From Gammaproteobacteria bacterium (GTDB taxonomy: Bacteria; Pseudomonadota; Gammaproteobacteria; Pseudomonadales; Azotimanducaceae), in NCBI GenBank assembly GCA_027293665.1, contig JAPUFN010000068.1, forward strand, positions 1 to 9,896: 9,896 nt of DNA, read 5' to 3'. Below, in pieces: positions 1 to 6,748 of this stretch. Below the pieces are notes generated by a model. The model saw only the letters and a program-made list of their open reading frames with translations, had not been told where the DNA came from and ran no database searches. The stretch's first letter is position 1. Every line of letters begins with the position of its first letter. The position numbers were made by a program, and so were the translations under genes.

Positions 1-612
1 GACCTGCAACTGACCCCACTTGACGGCTTGCTGCTGCTCGCAGGCCTTGGCTTCATTCTCTACCGGCTGGTGTATAACCAGAAGAAAATAGGTAAGGACG
101 TATCGGCAAGTATCGAAGAAGAACTCGAAGATCTACCGAAAATGACTCAGCGCCAGGCGCTGAGGTGGTTGTTGGTGGGCCTTGCGGTCCTCCTGGTGAG
201 TGCTGAGTTGCTGGTCTGGGCTGCGACATCGATTGCGACTACGCTCGGCGTCAGTGACATGATCATCGGCCTGACGATCGTCGCGATCGGTACCAGCCTG
301 CCGGAGCTTGCCGCAACCGTCGGCTCGGCCATGAAGGGTCATACGGATATCGCAATCGGCAATGTCGTTGGCTCGAACATACTCAACATACTCGCCGTGC
401 TCAGCATTCCAGCTCTGCTTGGTCCGACGACGATCGAAAGTGTCTCCCTCTGGCGCGATTTTGGAACGATGCTCGCCTTGACCATATTGCTCGCTTTTTT
501 TGCCTACGCGATGAACTCGCAGAAGGTGATCACGCGCTTTGAAGGGGCGGTCATGCTGATCGCCTGGACGGGGTACAACTTCCTGTTGATCCAGCAAGTA
601 CAGGCAGGCTAG
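1..612 (+). CDS. caxA: Calcium/sodium antiporter CaxA/YrbG, C-terminal part (5' end outside window)
   Basis: Inner-membrane cation/Ca2+ exchanger of the CaCA family, related to E. coli YrbG. The reading frame is open from base 1, so the gene starts to the left; about 203 residues remain. The fragment begins with the end of a membrane helix, then a charged acidic cytoplasmic loop (about residues 25-50), then the second inverted half of the exchanger. The signature alpha-repeat motifs are clear: GTSLPE near residues 97-102 and GNVVGSN near 120-126, which in this family carry the acidic and polar ion-binding residues. Several hydrophobic helices follow up to the TAG stop. In many gammaproteobacteria yrbG lies just upstream of kdsD-kdsC-lptCAB, as it does here apart from the missing kdsD. 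Family assignment is firm; the transported ions are inferred from homology, and the physiological role of YrbG is poorly known. Confidence 0.93.
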   Translation, partial: DLQLTPLDGLLLLAGLGFILYRLVYNQKKIGKDVSASIEEELEDLPKMTQRQALRWLLVGLAVLLVSAELLVWAATSIATTLGVSDMIIGLTIVAIGTSLPELAATVGSAMKGHTDIAIGNVVGSNILNILAVLSIPALLGPTTIESVSLWRDFGTMLALTILLAFFAYAMNSQKVITRFEGAVMLIAWTGYNFLLIQQVQAG

Positions 613-640
613 CAGCGTGGTGAAAAACACACTGCTGGTT

Positions 641-718
641 TCGCGACAGGATGTCGCGAGCATTTATCGCGCACGCAGGTGCTTGATAAATGGCGCAGCC
701 CCGAGGCCAGCTGTGGCC
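641..718. other. Structured spacer with three consecutive hairpins between caxA and kdsC
   Basis: Three inverted repeats follow one another. The first is TCGCGACA (641-648), a GGA loop and TGTCGCGA (652-659): 8 perfect pairs. The second runs 661-692: CATTTATC pairs with GATAAATG, then after a G-T wobble and one C-T mismatch GCAC pairs with GTGC around a GCAG loop, giving 12 Watson-Crick pairs in a 14-step stem. The third is GGCCA (705-709), a GCTG loop and TGGCC (714-718). None is followed by a run of T, so these are not classic intrinsic terminators. They could be a REP-like intergenic palindrome, an mRNA-stabilising or processing site, or a regulator of kdsC translation. Pairing is read directly from sequence; function is unknown. 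Confidence 0.6.
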
Positions 719-735
719 AAAGGCGCAGGCTACTA

Positions 736-1254
736 GTGCGTTTTCCCGCGGACGCGACAAACCGGGCCCGCGAGCTGAAATTGGTCAGTTTCGACGTCGA
801 TGGCGTCCTCACCGACGGCCAGCTTTACTACACCGACGACGGTCACGAGATTAAGGCGTTCAATGTCCAGGATGGCGCCGCAATCAAGCTGCTGCTGGAT
901 CATGGCATCGAAGTCGCCATTCTCACGGGCCGCAGTTCACCCATGGTCGCACGGCGGGCCCAGGAGCTTGGCATCACGCATCTGCACCAGGGGCTTGCCG
1001 AAAAGCGGCCAGCGCTCGCTAAACTGGTCAGCGAACTGGCGCTTGTACCAGGCGAGGTCTGTCACGTCGGAGACGATCTTGCGGATCTTGAACTGTTCGC
1101 CGATGTCGGTCTTGCCATCAGCGTGCCCAACGGCCATCCCGTGGCCCAGCGGCGCGCCCACTTCGTCACACGAACCGCCGGGGGTGCGGGTGTTGCGCGG
1201 GAAGTCGCTGAACTCGTGTTGCGAGCCAAGGCCGTCTGGCCCTACGACGTATGA
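736..1254 (+). CDS. kdsC: 3-deoxy-D-manno-octulosonate 8-phosphate phosphatase KdsC
   Basis: Cytoplasmic HAD-family phosphatase that hydrolyses Kdo 8-phosphate to Kdo and phosphate, the step before CMP-Kdo formation for the LPS inner core. From the chosen GTG start the protein has 172 residues, as expected for this cap-less C0 HAD subfamily. Visible motifs: DVDGVLTDG with catalytic Asp20 and Asp22 (motif I), LTGR at about 63-66 (motif II), Lys90 in LAEKRP (motif III), GDD at 112-114 (motif IV), and the family's GGxGxxRE segment near the C-terminus. An earlier in-frame GTG at 679 would add 19 residues unlike the family N-terminus and lies inside a hairpin, so 736 is preferred; there is no strong Shine-Dalgarno to settle it. 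The TGA stop overlaps the lptC start as ATGA, implying translational coupling. Confidence 0.93.
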   Translation: MRFPADATNRARELKLVSFDVDGVLTDGQLYYTDDGHEIKAFNVQDGAAIKLLLDHGIEVAILTGRSSPMVARRAQELGITHLHQGLAEKRPALAKLVSELALVPGEVCHVGDDLADLELFADVGLAISVPNGHPVAQRRAHFVTRTAGGAGVAREVAELVLRAKAVWPYDV

Positions 1255-1880
1255 ATCCGCGTGAGGGCGAGCGTGGCCAACGCTGGCTGGGGTGGATCAC
1301 CACGACGCTGGCCATCATTGTCGGTGCCTATGTGCTGTTTGAACCGGAAACCGGCTCGGAGGTGGTCGATGCACTGCCGCCGGAACTCGCAGATGAACCG
1401 GATCTGTACATGGAAGATGCAACGATTACCCAATATCAGGATGATGGAACGCTGAAGTACCAGCTCGTCTCGGCTGAGATTCGGCATTTCGAAGCCGACC
1501 AGTTGACCCGCCTGCTAACACCTTCCCTGAAACTGTACAGCCCGGGGAAACCGCCCTGGATTGTCAGCGCTGCCCACGGCTACATCCGCAAGCGGGCTCT
1601 ACCGAGCGGAGGTAGCGAGGAAGTCGTGTTCCTGCGCGAAGACGTGGTGCTGGAACAGAGATACGAGGACGGCCAGCACCTCAAGGTGCGCTGTTCTTCC
1701 ATGTATCTCTATCCCGATCGTCAATACGCCGAAACTGACCAAGATGTTATGATCGATACCGAGGTCGGGCGCACGCAGGCGATCGGCATGCAAGGCGATT
1801 TACAACGAGGATTGCTCAATCTGTTTTCAAAGTCAGATCAGCAGGTTCACACGATCGTGCTGCCAAAACAGTTTAAGTAG
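1251..1880 (+). CDS. lptC: LPS export protein LptC
   Basis: Bitopic inner-membrane component of the Lpt machine; its periplasmic beta-jellyroll takes LPS from LptB2FG and hands it to LptA. The 209-residue product has a short charged N-terminus, one membrane anchor at about residues 12-30 (starting WLGWITTTL), then a periplasmic domain. The characteristic start of that domain is visible at residues 50-80: PDLYMEDATI, then DDGTLKYQL and an AxxxxHF turn, the usual LptC pattern. A further conserved stretch, IGMQGDLQRGLLNLF, lies at 178-192. The length is close to the usual size of about 190. The ATG overlaps the kdsC stop, and lptA follows 37 bases downstream, the standard gene order. Sequence conservation in LptC is generally low, but motif, topology and context agree. 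Confidence 0.93.
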   Translation: MNPREGERGQRWLGWITTTLAIIVGAYVLFEPETGSEVVDALPPELADEPDLYMEDATITQYQDDGTLKYQLVSAEIRHFEADQLTRLLTPSLKLYSPGKPPWIVSAAHGYIRKRALPSGGSEEVVFLREDVVLEQRYEDGQHLKVRCSSMYLYPDRQYAETDQDVMIDTEVGRTQAIGMQGDLQRGLLNLFSKSDQQVHTIVLPKQFK

Positions 1881-1917
1881 GCGCGCCAGCCCGCAACCCG
1901 CTGCGCGACGAAGGCTG

Positions 1918-2403
1918 TTGCGCCTGCTGAGCCTTGCGGCCATGCTCAGCGCAACCCAAGCCGCCATGGCGCTGCCGGAGGACGCTGATCAACCGATTCA
2001 TATCCGCGCCGATAACGCGGAGATCGATCAGCAGGCAGAACGTGTCGTCTATCGTGGCGCAGTACAGGTCGATCAGGGCACGTTGCGAGTTACCGCAGAT
2101 AAGATGATCGTTGAATACAAGAATGAAAAGGTCGTCCGCATCATCGCAACCGGCACACCGGCGCACTATCGCCAACGTATCGAGGCCGATGCAGCTGAGG
2201 TCCTGGCAGACGCGACGACAATCATTTACTACACACAGGAAGAGCGCCTGGACCTGAAAGGTAATGCGCATCTCGATCAGCAAGGCAGCAGCATCGACGG
2301 TGACTACATTCGCTACGATATCGTCGCCGGCAAGATCGACGCAACGACCGAAGGCGATGGCCCGGTACGCATGACGTTGCAGCCCGCAACCCGGGAAAAC
2401 TAG
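1918..2403 (+). CDS. lptA: LPS transport periplasmic protein LptA
   Basis: Periplasmic OstA/LptA-fold protein that polymerises head to tail into the bridge carrying LPS to LptDE at the outer membrane. It has 161 residues. A signal peptide covers residues 1-18 (MRLLSLAAMLSATQAAMA), with probable cleavage after AMA, leaving a mature protein that begins LPEDADQPI. The body shows the beta-strand pattern of the family, with HIRADNAEIDQ, VVYRGAVQVDQG, LRVTADKMIVEY and, later, LKGNAHLDQQGSSIDGDYI. The start is TTG at 1918: no ATG, GTG or TTG lies further upstream in frame, and the next ATG (1942) would remove most of the signal peptide. A GAAGG at 1910-1914 precedes it, but at only 3 bases spacing. 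It lies between lptC and lptB as expected. Confidence 0.92.
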   Translation: MRLLSLAAMLSATQAAMALPEDADQPIHIRADNAEIDQQAERVVYRGAVQVDQGTLRVTADKMIVEYKNEKVVRIIATGTPAHYRQRIEADAAEVLADATTIIYYTQEERLDLKGNAHLDQQGSSIDGDYIRYDIVAGKIDATTEGDGPVRMTLQPATREN

Positions 2404-2411
2404 CCGGGCAC

Positions 2412-3137
2412 ATGGCAACACTGGAAGCGCGCTCGCTGCGCAAGCAATACCGTAACAAGCTCGCCGTGGAAAGTGTCAGCCTGCGCGTCTCCAGTGGCGA
2501 AATCATCGGTCTGCTCGGGCCCAATGGCGCGGGCAAGACGACCTGCTTCTACATGATCGTGGGGCTGATTCAGGCGGATGCCGGAGACATATATATCGAC
2601 GAAAGGCACCTGACAGACGCGCCCATGCACACTCGCGCGCGAGCCGGCATTGGTTATCTGCCGCAGGAAGCCAGCGTCTTTCGCAAGCTCTCCGCAGAAG
2701 ACAATCTGCGCGCAATCCTCGAACTGCGCAACGATCTCAATCGCCGGGCTCGCAACGCGATGGTCGAATCGCTGCTCGAAGAATTCCATCTGCAGGGGGT
2801 GCGGAAGTCACTCGGCGAGACATTGTCCGGCGGTGAACGGCGACGCCTCGAGATCGCTCGCGCGCTCGCAACCGAACCGCGATTCATGCTGCTCGACGAA
2901 CCTTTCGCGGGCGTCGATCCAATATCGGTGAATGACATCAAGAAGGAAATCCGGGGTCTCGCCGCCAGGGGTATCGGCGTGCTCATTACAGACCACAATG
3001 TCCGCGATACACTCGATATTTGTGACAGGGCATACATTGTGAATGAGGGACACATCATAGCGGAGGGCGAACCTGGCGCCATACTTGCTAATCAACAGGT
3101 AAGAAGCGTCTATCTGGGCGAAAGCTTCAGTTTGTAG
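2412..3137 (+). CDS. lptB: LPS export ABC transporter ATP-binding protein LptB
   Basis: Cytoplasmic ATPase that forms LptB2FG and powers extraction of LPS from the inner membrane. The product has 241 residues, the normal LptB length. Nucleotide-binding elements in order: Walker A GPNGAGKT (36-43), Q-loop Gln85 in YLPQE, ABC signature LSGGE (138-142), Walker B FMLLDE (158-163) with catalytic Glu163, D-loop GVDP (167-170), and switch His195 in ITDHN. The segment EASVFRKLSAEDN after the Q-loop is typical of LptB and separates it from LivF/LivG-like ATPases. The gene begins 8 bases after the lptA stop and ends 6 bases before rpoN. The partners LptF and LptG are not in the window, which is usual because they are encoded elsewhere. 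Confidence 0.97.
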   Translation: MATLEARSLRKQYRNKLAVESVSLRVSSGEIIGLLGPNGAGKTTCFYMIVGLIQADAGDIYIDERHLTDAPMHTRARAGIGYLPQEASVFRKLSAEDNLRAILELRNDLNRRARNAMVESLLEEFHLQGVRKSLGETLSGGERRRLEIARALATEPRFMLLDEPFAGVDPISVNDIKKEIRGLAARGIGVLITDHNVRDTLDICDRAYIVNEGHIIAEGEPGAILANQQVRSVYLGESFSL

Positions 3138-3143
3138 GCGAAC

Positions 3144-4727
3144 ATGAAGCAATCATTATCACTAAAACTCGGCCAATCGCTCACGATGACCCCACAGCTG
3201 CAGCAGGCGATCCGTCTGCTGCAATTGTCGAGCCTCGATCTCCAGCAGGAAATCCAGGAAAACCTCGACAGCAATCCGATGCTCGAACTCGATGAGGACG
3301 ACGAATCAGACGAGGGTTCCGCTAGCGCAGATGAGGCCGCCGAGGCAGAGGGCGCAGCGGCCGCTACAGACGAGCACAATCCAACCGACGACGACTTTAC
3401 GACGCTGACTGGCGCAAGCGATGGCCCAGCCACGCAGGCATCTGCCGATGAGGATGGCGATGCGCTCGAGAGCGTCGATTTACAAACCGAAGAATCGATT
3501 CCCGAAGAACTGCCGGTCGATACGAGCTGGGACGATATCTATCAATCGGTGGCGGCACCTTCCGGCAGTGCCGGAGACGACTCCAATTGGGACTTCGAAG
3601 AGCGCAATCCAACCACGGAATCTCTGCAGGATCATCTCCTGTGGCAATTGAATCTTACGACGATGTCGGATCTGGATCGGCTGATAGCGACGACGATCAT
3701 CGATGCCATCGATACTGATGGCATGCTTACACTTACCCCCGAAGACATCACCCAGAGTCTCAATGAAGCCGCCGCGGAAACAACGGACACCGAGCCCCTC
3801 ATCGAGTTCGACGAGGTCATCGCGGTGCTCAAGCGAATCCAGCAGTTCGATCCAACAGGTGTGGCGGCGCGCGACCTCGCCGAGTGTCTGCAGCTGCAAC
3901 TCAGCCAGATGACGCAGGACACACTGTGGCGTGAGCAGGCGCTGGATCTCGTCGCCAATCATCTCGAAGTGCTCGCAGCGCGGGATTTCACCACGCTCAA
4001 ACGCAAAACCCGACTGACCGAAGCGGAACTGACGAGCGTGGTCGACCTCATCCAGTCACTCAATCCGCGTCCCGGTTCCACGATTGCCCAGGGCGAACCC
4101 GAGTACATCGTACCCGACGTGATGGTGCAGAAAAAAAATGGCCGCTGGATGGTGGAACTCAACGGCGAGGCTACCCCGCGCCTGCGCATCAACAGCACCT
4201 ATGCAGACCTGGTGAAACGAGCGGATAAAACTGCCGACAACACTTTCCTGAAAGATAACCTGCAGGAAGCCAAGTGGTTCTTAAAGAGCCTGCGCAGCCG
4301 CAATGAAACGCTGTTGAAGGTAGCGACCAGGATTGTCGAGCATCAGCGCGGCTTTCTGGAGTACGGCGAGGAGGCCATGAAGCCCCTCGTGCTGGCGGAC
4401 ATCGCCGAGGCGGTGGAGATGCACGAATCGACAATTTCCAGAGTCACGTCGCGGAAATACATGGATACTCCGCGCGGTATATTCGAGCTGAAATACTTCT
4501 TTTCCAGCCATGTCTCGACCAACACGGGGGGCGAAGTATCCAGTACAGCCATTCGCGCGTTAATCAGGAAGCTTACCGCCGAAGAGAACGCCAGAAAACC
4601 GTTGAGTGATAACAAAATCGCGGCAATACTGGCCAAGCAGAATATTAAGGTTGCGCGCCGTACGGTTGCCAAATATCGCGAGTCACTGGCGATACCGCCA
4701 TCGAACGAGCGCAAACGCCTGATCTGA
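3144..4727 (+). CDS. rpoN: RNA polymerase sigma-54 factor RpoN
   Basis: Sigma-54, which directs RNA polymerase to -24/-12 promoters that need an AAA+ enhancer-binding activator. The 527-residue product has all regions: glutamine-rich Region I (1-50, beginning MKQSLSLKLGQSL), an unusually long acidic Region II (about 49-155, rich in Asp and Glu), the core-binding domain (about 160-340), a helix-turn-helix near 416-440 (LADIAEAVEMHESTISRVTS) and the invariant RpoN box ARRTVAKYRE at 504-513, which reads the -24 element. It is longer than E. coli RpoN (477), mostly because of Region II. No catalytic or DNA-binding motif appears missing. It follows lptB by 6 bases, so it is probably co-transcribed with the lpt genes; hpf, ptsN, rapZ and ptsO follow in the classical rpoN cluster. 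Confidence 0.97.
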   Translation: MKQSLSLKLGQSLTMTPQLQQAIRLLQLSSLDLQQEIQENLDSNPMLELDEDDESDEGSASADEAAEAEGAAAATDEHNPTDDDFTTLTGASDGPATQASADEDGDALESVDLQTEESIPEELPVDTSWDDIYQSVAAPSGSAGDDSNWDFEERNPTTESLQDHLLWQLNLTTMSDLDRLIATTIIDAIDTDGMLTLTPEDITQSLNEAAAETTDTEPLIEFDEVIAVLKRIQQFDPTGVAARDLAECLQLQLSQMTQDTLWREQALDLVANHLEVLAARDFTTLKRKTRLTEAELTSVVDLIQSLNPRPGSTIAQGEPEYIVPDVMVQKKNGRWMVELNGEATPRLRINSTYADLVKRADKTADNTFLKDNLQEAKWFLKSLRSRNETLLKVATRIVEHQRGFLEYGEEAMKPLVLADIAEAVEMHESTISRVTSRKYMDTPRGIFELKYFFSSHVSTNTGGEVSSTAIRALIRKLTAEENARKPLSDNKIAAILAKQNIKVARRTVAKYRESLAIPPSNERKRLI

Positions 4728-4778
4728 TGCACAATAACACGACGGGTAATGAACAAGAGGAGGCGAGCCGCAAATTCA

Positions 4779-4822
4779 GACGCAAGTAGACGCCGACAAT
4801 GGACGCTAATAACGGACGCTAA
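4779..4822 (+). repeat. Iterated GACGC units upstream of hpf
   Basis: GACGC occurs four times in 41 bases, at 4779-4783, 4789-4793, 4802-4806 and 4815-4819. The last two belong to a 9-base direct repeat, GGACGCTAA (4801-4809 and 4814-4822), with a 13-base period. The units lie in the 108-base rpoN-hpf gap, just before the hpf ribosome binding site. They may be a protein-binding array, or the product of local duplication. No convincing -35/-10 or -24/-12 promoter was recognised nearby. Confidence 0.5.
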
Positions 4823-4823
4823 A

Positions 4824-4829
4824 AGGAGG
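4824..4829 (+). promoter_or_regulatory. Strong Shine-Dalgarno that sets the hpf start
   Basis: AGGAGG lies 6 bases before the ATG at 4836. It fixes that start over an in-frame ATG at 4749, which would add 29 basic residues unlike any HPF. It is the best Shine-Dalgarno in the window, fitting a protein made in large amounts at entry to stationary phase. Confidence 0.8.
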
Positions 4830-4835
4830 ATGCGA

Positions 4836-5138
4836 ATGCAGCTGAACATATCCGGACATCACATCGACGTTACCGACGCTTTAAAAAGTTACGTAACCGA
4901 GAAGCTGCAAAGACTGGAACGACACTACGACCACATCACCAACGCCCACGTCATTCTGAGCGTGGACAAACTCAAACAACGAGCCGAAGCCACAGTCCAC
5001 ATCAGCGGTGCGGAAGTCTTCGCCGATGCCGATTGCGCAGACCTGTATGCTGCGATTGACAAACTTGCCGACAAACTCGACCGTCGGATCCTCAAATACA
5101 AGGAAAAAACCGTCGACCGTCATCACGGCCGGCACTGA
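4836..5138 (+). CDS. hpf: Ribosome hibernation promoting factor HPF (short form)
   Basis: Small protein that binds the 30S decoding region of idle ribosomes and promotes 100S dimer formation in slow-growing cells. From the ATG with the AGGAGG site the product is 100 residues, matching the short HPF/YfiA type: it has the beta-alpha-beta-beta-beta-alpha body only, without the C-terminal dimerisation domain of long HPF. Visible family features are MQLNISGHHIDVTDALKSYV at the N-terminus and DLYAAIDKLADKLDRRILKY at about 72-91, followed by a basic His/Arg tail. Its place between rpoN and ptsN is the standard one. Because short HPF needs RMF to make 100S particles in E. coli, an rmf gene may exist elsewhere; it is not in the window. 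Confidence 0.95.
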   Translation: MQLNISGHHIDVTDALKSYVTEKLQRLERHYDHITNAHVILSVDKLKQRAEATVHISGAEVFADADCADLYAAIDKLADKLDRRILKYKEKTVDRHHGRH

Positions 5139-5153
5139 TCACGCAGGCGTCCT

Positions 5154-5621
5154 ATGACCGACATCACCCGCATCCTGAGTCCGCAGTGCGTCAGGGTGGC
5201 TGTAGAGGCTGGCTCTCGCAAACGCGCACTGCACTACACAAGTGATATCCTCGCAGAAGCCCATCCTGCACTCTCTGCCCGCAAGGTATTCGACGAACTC
5301 GCGAGCCGGGAACGCCTGGGCAGCACCGGCCTCGGAGAAGGCGTTGCCATTCCACACTGCCGAATCGCCTGCGAGGAGATCATCGGCGCCTTCGTCACTC
5401 TCAAGACTGCCGTGGACTATGATGCAATAGATGATCAGCCGGTGGATCTGTTGTTCGTCCTTATCGTGCCACCCGAGGAAACAACAGCACACCTGGATTT
5501 ACTTGCCGCATTGGCTCGCTTATTCGGTGAGGCGGACAACCGCAACAAGCTGCGCAACGTGCACTCGAACCCCGAACTCTACGAGAAACTTGTGGGCATG
5601 TTCAGCAGACAGGCAGCATGA
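5154..5621 (+). CDS. ptsN: PTS nitrogen regulatory protein EIIA-Ntr (PtsN)
   Basis: Cytoplasmic EIIA-type phosphoacceptor of the nitrogen PTS. It takes phosphate from PtsO (NPr) and, in bacteria studied, regulates potassium transport and other processes by protein contact rather than sugar uptake. The 155-residue product is a single PTS EIIA type-2 domain. The phosphorylated histidine is His68, in GEGVAIPHCR; the upstream RERLGSTGLGEG stretch and the later FVLIVPPEETTAHLDLLAAL are typical of PtsN. It starts 15 bases after hpf, and its stop overlaps the rapZ start as ATGA, so translation of the two is probably coupled. The EI-Ntr kinase (ptsP) that starts the relay is not in the window. Confidence 0.96.
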   Translation: MTDITRILSPQCVRVAVEAGSRKRALHYTSDILAEAHPALSARKVFDELASRERLGSTGLGEGVAIPHCRIACEEIIGAFVTLKTAVDYDAIDDQPVDLLFVLIVPPEETTAHLDLLAALARLFGEADNRNKLRNVHSNPELYEKLVGMFSRQAA

Positions 5622-6454
5622 AACTCTACATCATCAGCGGCCGTTCCGGATCTGGTAAGTCCACTGCCTTGCGGGCATTGGAAGATGCCGGATTCAACTG
5701 CATCGACAACTTCCCGATCGGTTTGCTCGAATCTCTCATCGATGAAGCTCAACCCGACCAGAGCTACGCCGTGGGCATCGACGCCCGCAGCGACAATCTC
5801 GAAGCACTGCCGGACATTCTGGCAGGCATGGACGCCAAAAACGTCGAACGCGAGCTGATCTACCTCGATGCGCTCACGGGAACTCTGGTCAAACGTTTCA
5901 GTGAGACCAGGCGACGTCATCCTCTAACGAATGCCCAAACCGACCTGCTCGCTGCGATCGAAGCCGAGTCCGATGTGCTGCGCAATATTGCGGACCTGGC
6001 AGATTTGACGATGGATACCACCACCATGCGTAGCAGCGAACTGGTCGAGGTAATACGCTCACGCATTGCTGAACACTCTGCACCAGGAATTTCTGTTCTG
6101 TTCAGATCCTTCGGCTTCAAATTCGGCGTGCCGGTCGACGCCGACCTGGTATTTGACATTCGCTGTCTGCCCAATCCCCATTGGGAAGCTGAACTCAAAT
6201 CTCTCAGCGGGGCCGACGAGCCGGTTGTGAAGTTTTTGGAAAGCCACGAGTCAGTGAGTGAAATGTTCGAAGACATAGCCGGGTTTCTCGGCCGCTGGAT
6301 CCCGCGATTCGAAGAAAACAACCGCGCTTACCTCACTGTGGCCCTGGGTTGCACGGGCGGGCAGCATCGCAGCGTCTATATGGCGGAACGACTGGGCAGC
6401 CATTTTGCGAAGAAATTCGGCGATGTCCTGGTCCGCCACCGGGAGCTCAAATAA
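5618..6454 (+). CDS. rapZ: RNase adapter / nucleotide-binding protein RapZ
   Basis: RapZ (YvcJ family) senses glucosamine-6-phosphate in enterics and controls glmS through the small RNAs GlmZ/GlmY and RNase E. The product has 278 residues. The N-terminal P-loop domain has Walker A GRSGSGKS (8-15) and a Walker B-like LIYLDA (80-85). The C-terminal domain carries the family motifs FGFKFGVPVDADLVFDIR (165-182), LPNPHW (184-189) and LTVALGCTGGQHRSVY (239-254), including the conserved Cys and His. The protein ends RHRELK, whereas E. coli RapZ continues with a basic KRKP end needed for RNA binding, so GlmZ-type control is doubtful here. The start codon overlaps the ptsN stop; ptsO follows by 8 bases. 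Confidence 0.96.
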   Translation: MKLYIISGRSGSGKSTALRALEDAGFNCIDNFPIGLLESLIDEAQPDQSYAVGIDARSDNLEALPDILAGMDAKNVERELIYLDALTGTLVKRFSETRRRHPLTNAQTDLLAAIEAESDVLRNIADLADLTMDTTTMRSSELVEVIRSRIAEHSAPGISVLFRSFGFKFGVPVDADLVFDIRCLPNPHWEAELKSLSGADEPVVKFLESHESVSEMFEDIAGFLGRWIPRFEENNRAYLTVALGCTGGQHRSVYMAERLGSHFAKKFGDVLVRHRELK

Positions 6455-6462
6455 GGTTCGCT

Positions 6463-6732
6463 ATGCCGACAACAACCATAAACATCGTCAATAAACTCGG
6501 TCTGCATGCGCGCGCCGCCGCCAAGTTCGTCAACCTCGCGAAGACCTACTCCAGTGAGGTTTCTTTATCCAATCAGGGTGCCAGCGTCGACGGCAAGAGC
6601 ATCATGAACGTGATGCTGCTGGCGGCACCGCTGGGCAGCGAACTGACTCTGCGCGTCGAGGGCGCCGACGAGGTCGAAGCATTCGAAAGCCTGGTTGCGC
6701 TGGTCGATGACGGCTTCGGTGAAGCCGATTGA
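6463..6732 (+). CDS. ptsO: Phosphocarrier protein NPr (PtsO, HPr-like)
   Basis: HPr-fold carrier that moves phosphate from EI-Ntr (PtsP) to PtsN. The 89-residue product has the active-site histidine His15 in GLHARAA and the HPr-type serine region at residues 44-48, GKSIM, with Ser46. In Gram-positive HPr that serine is phosphorylated by HPr kinase; no kinase gene is seen here, so the serine may be structural only. The ATG at 6463 is chosen because upstream in-frame codons run into the rapZ coding sequence and are unlike the family. It is the last gene of the compact rpoN-ptsO run; a strong palindrome follows the stop. Confidence 0.95.
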   Translation: MPTTTINIVNKLGLHARAAAKFVNLAKTYSSEVSLSNQGASVDGKSIMNVMLLAAPLGSELTLRVEGADEVEAFESLVALVDDGFGEAD

Positions 6733-6748
6733 GCAGCGACTGACGCAA

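Noticed and set aside
133..663. Minus-strand open frame (176 codons) opposite caxA
   Set aside because: The plus strand clearly encodes the exchanger motifs; the minus product is rich in Arg, His and Gln, as expected of an antisense shadow.
1873..2421. Long minus-strand open frame (182 codons) opposite lptA
   Set aside because: It lies fully opposite a well-recognised LptA gene, has no family resemblance and reads as a low-quality composition; a shadow of the real frame.
4749..4835. N-terminal extension of hpf from the upstream ATG at 4749
   Set aside because: The extra 29 residues are basic and unlike HPF, and the AGGAGG at 4824-4829 is correctly placed for the ATG at 4836.
6349..6462. Upstream in-frame start for ptsO inside rapZ
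   Set aside because: It would add 38 residues overlapping the conserved rapZ end; the family N-terminus aligns at the ATG at 6463.
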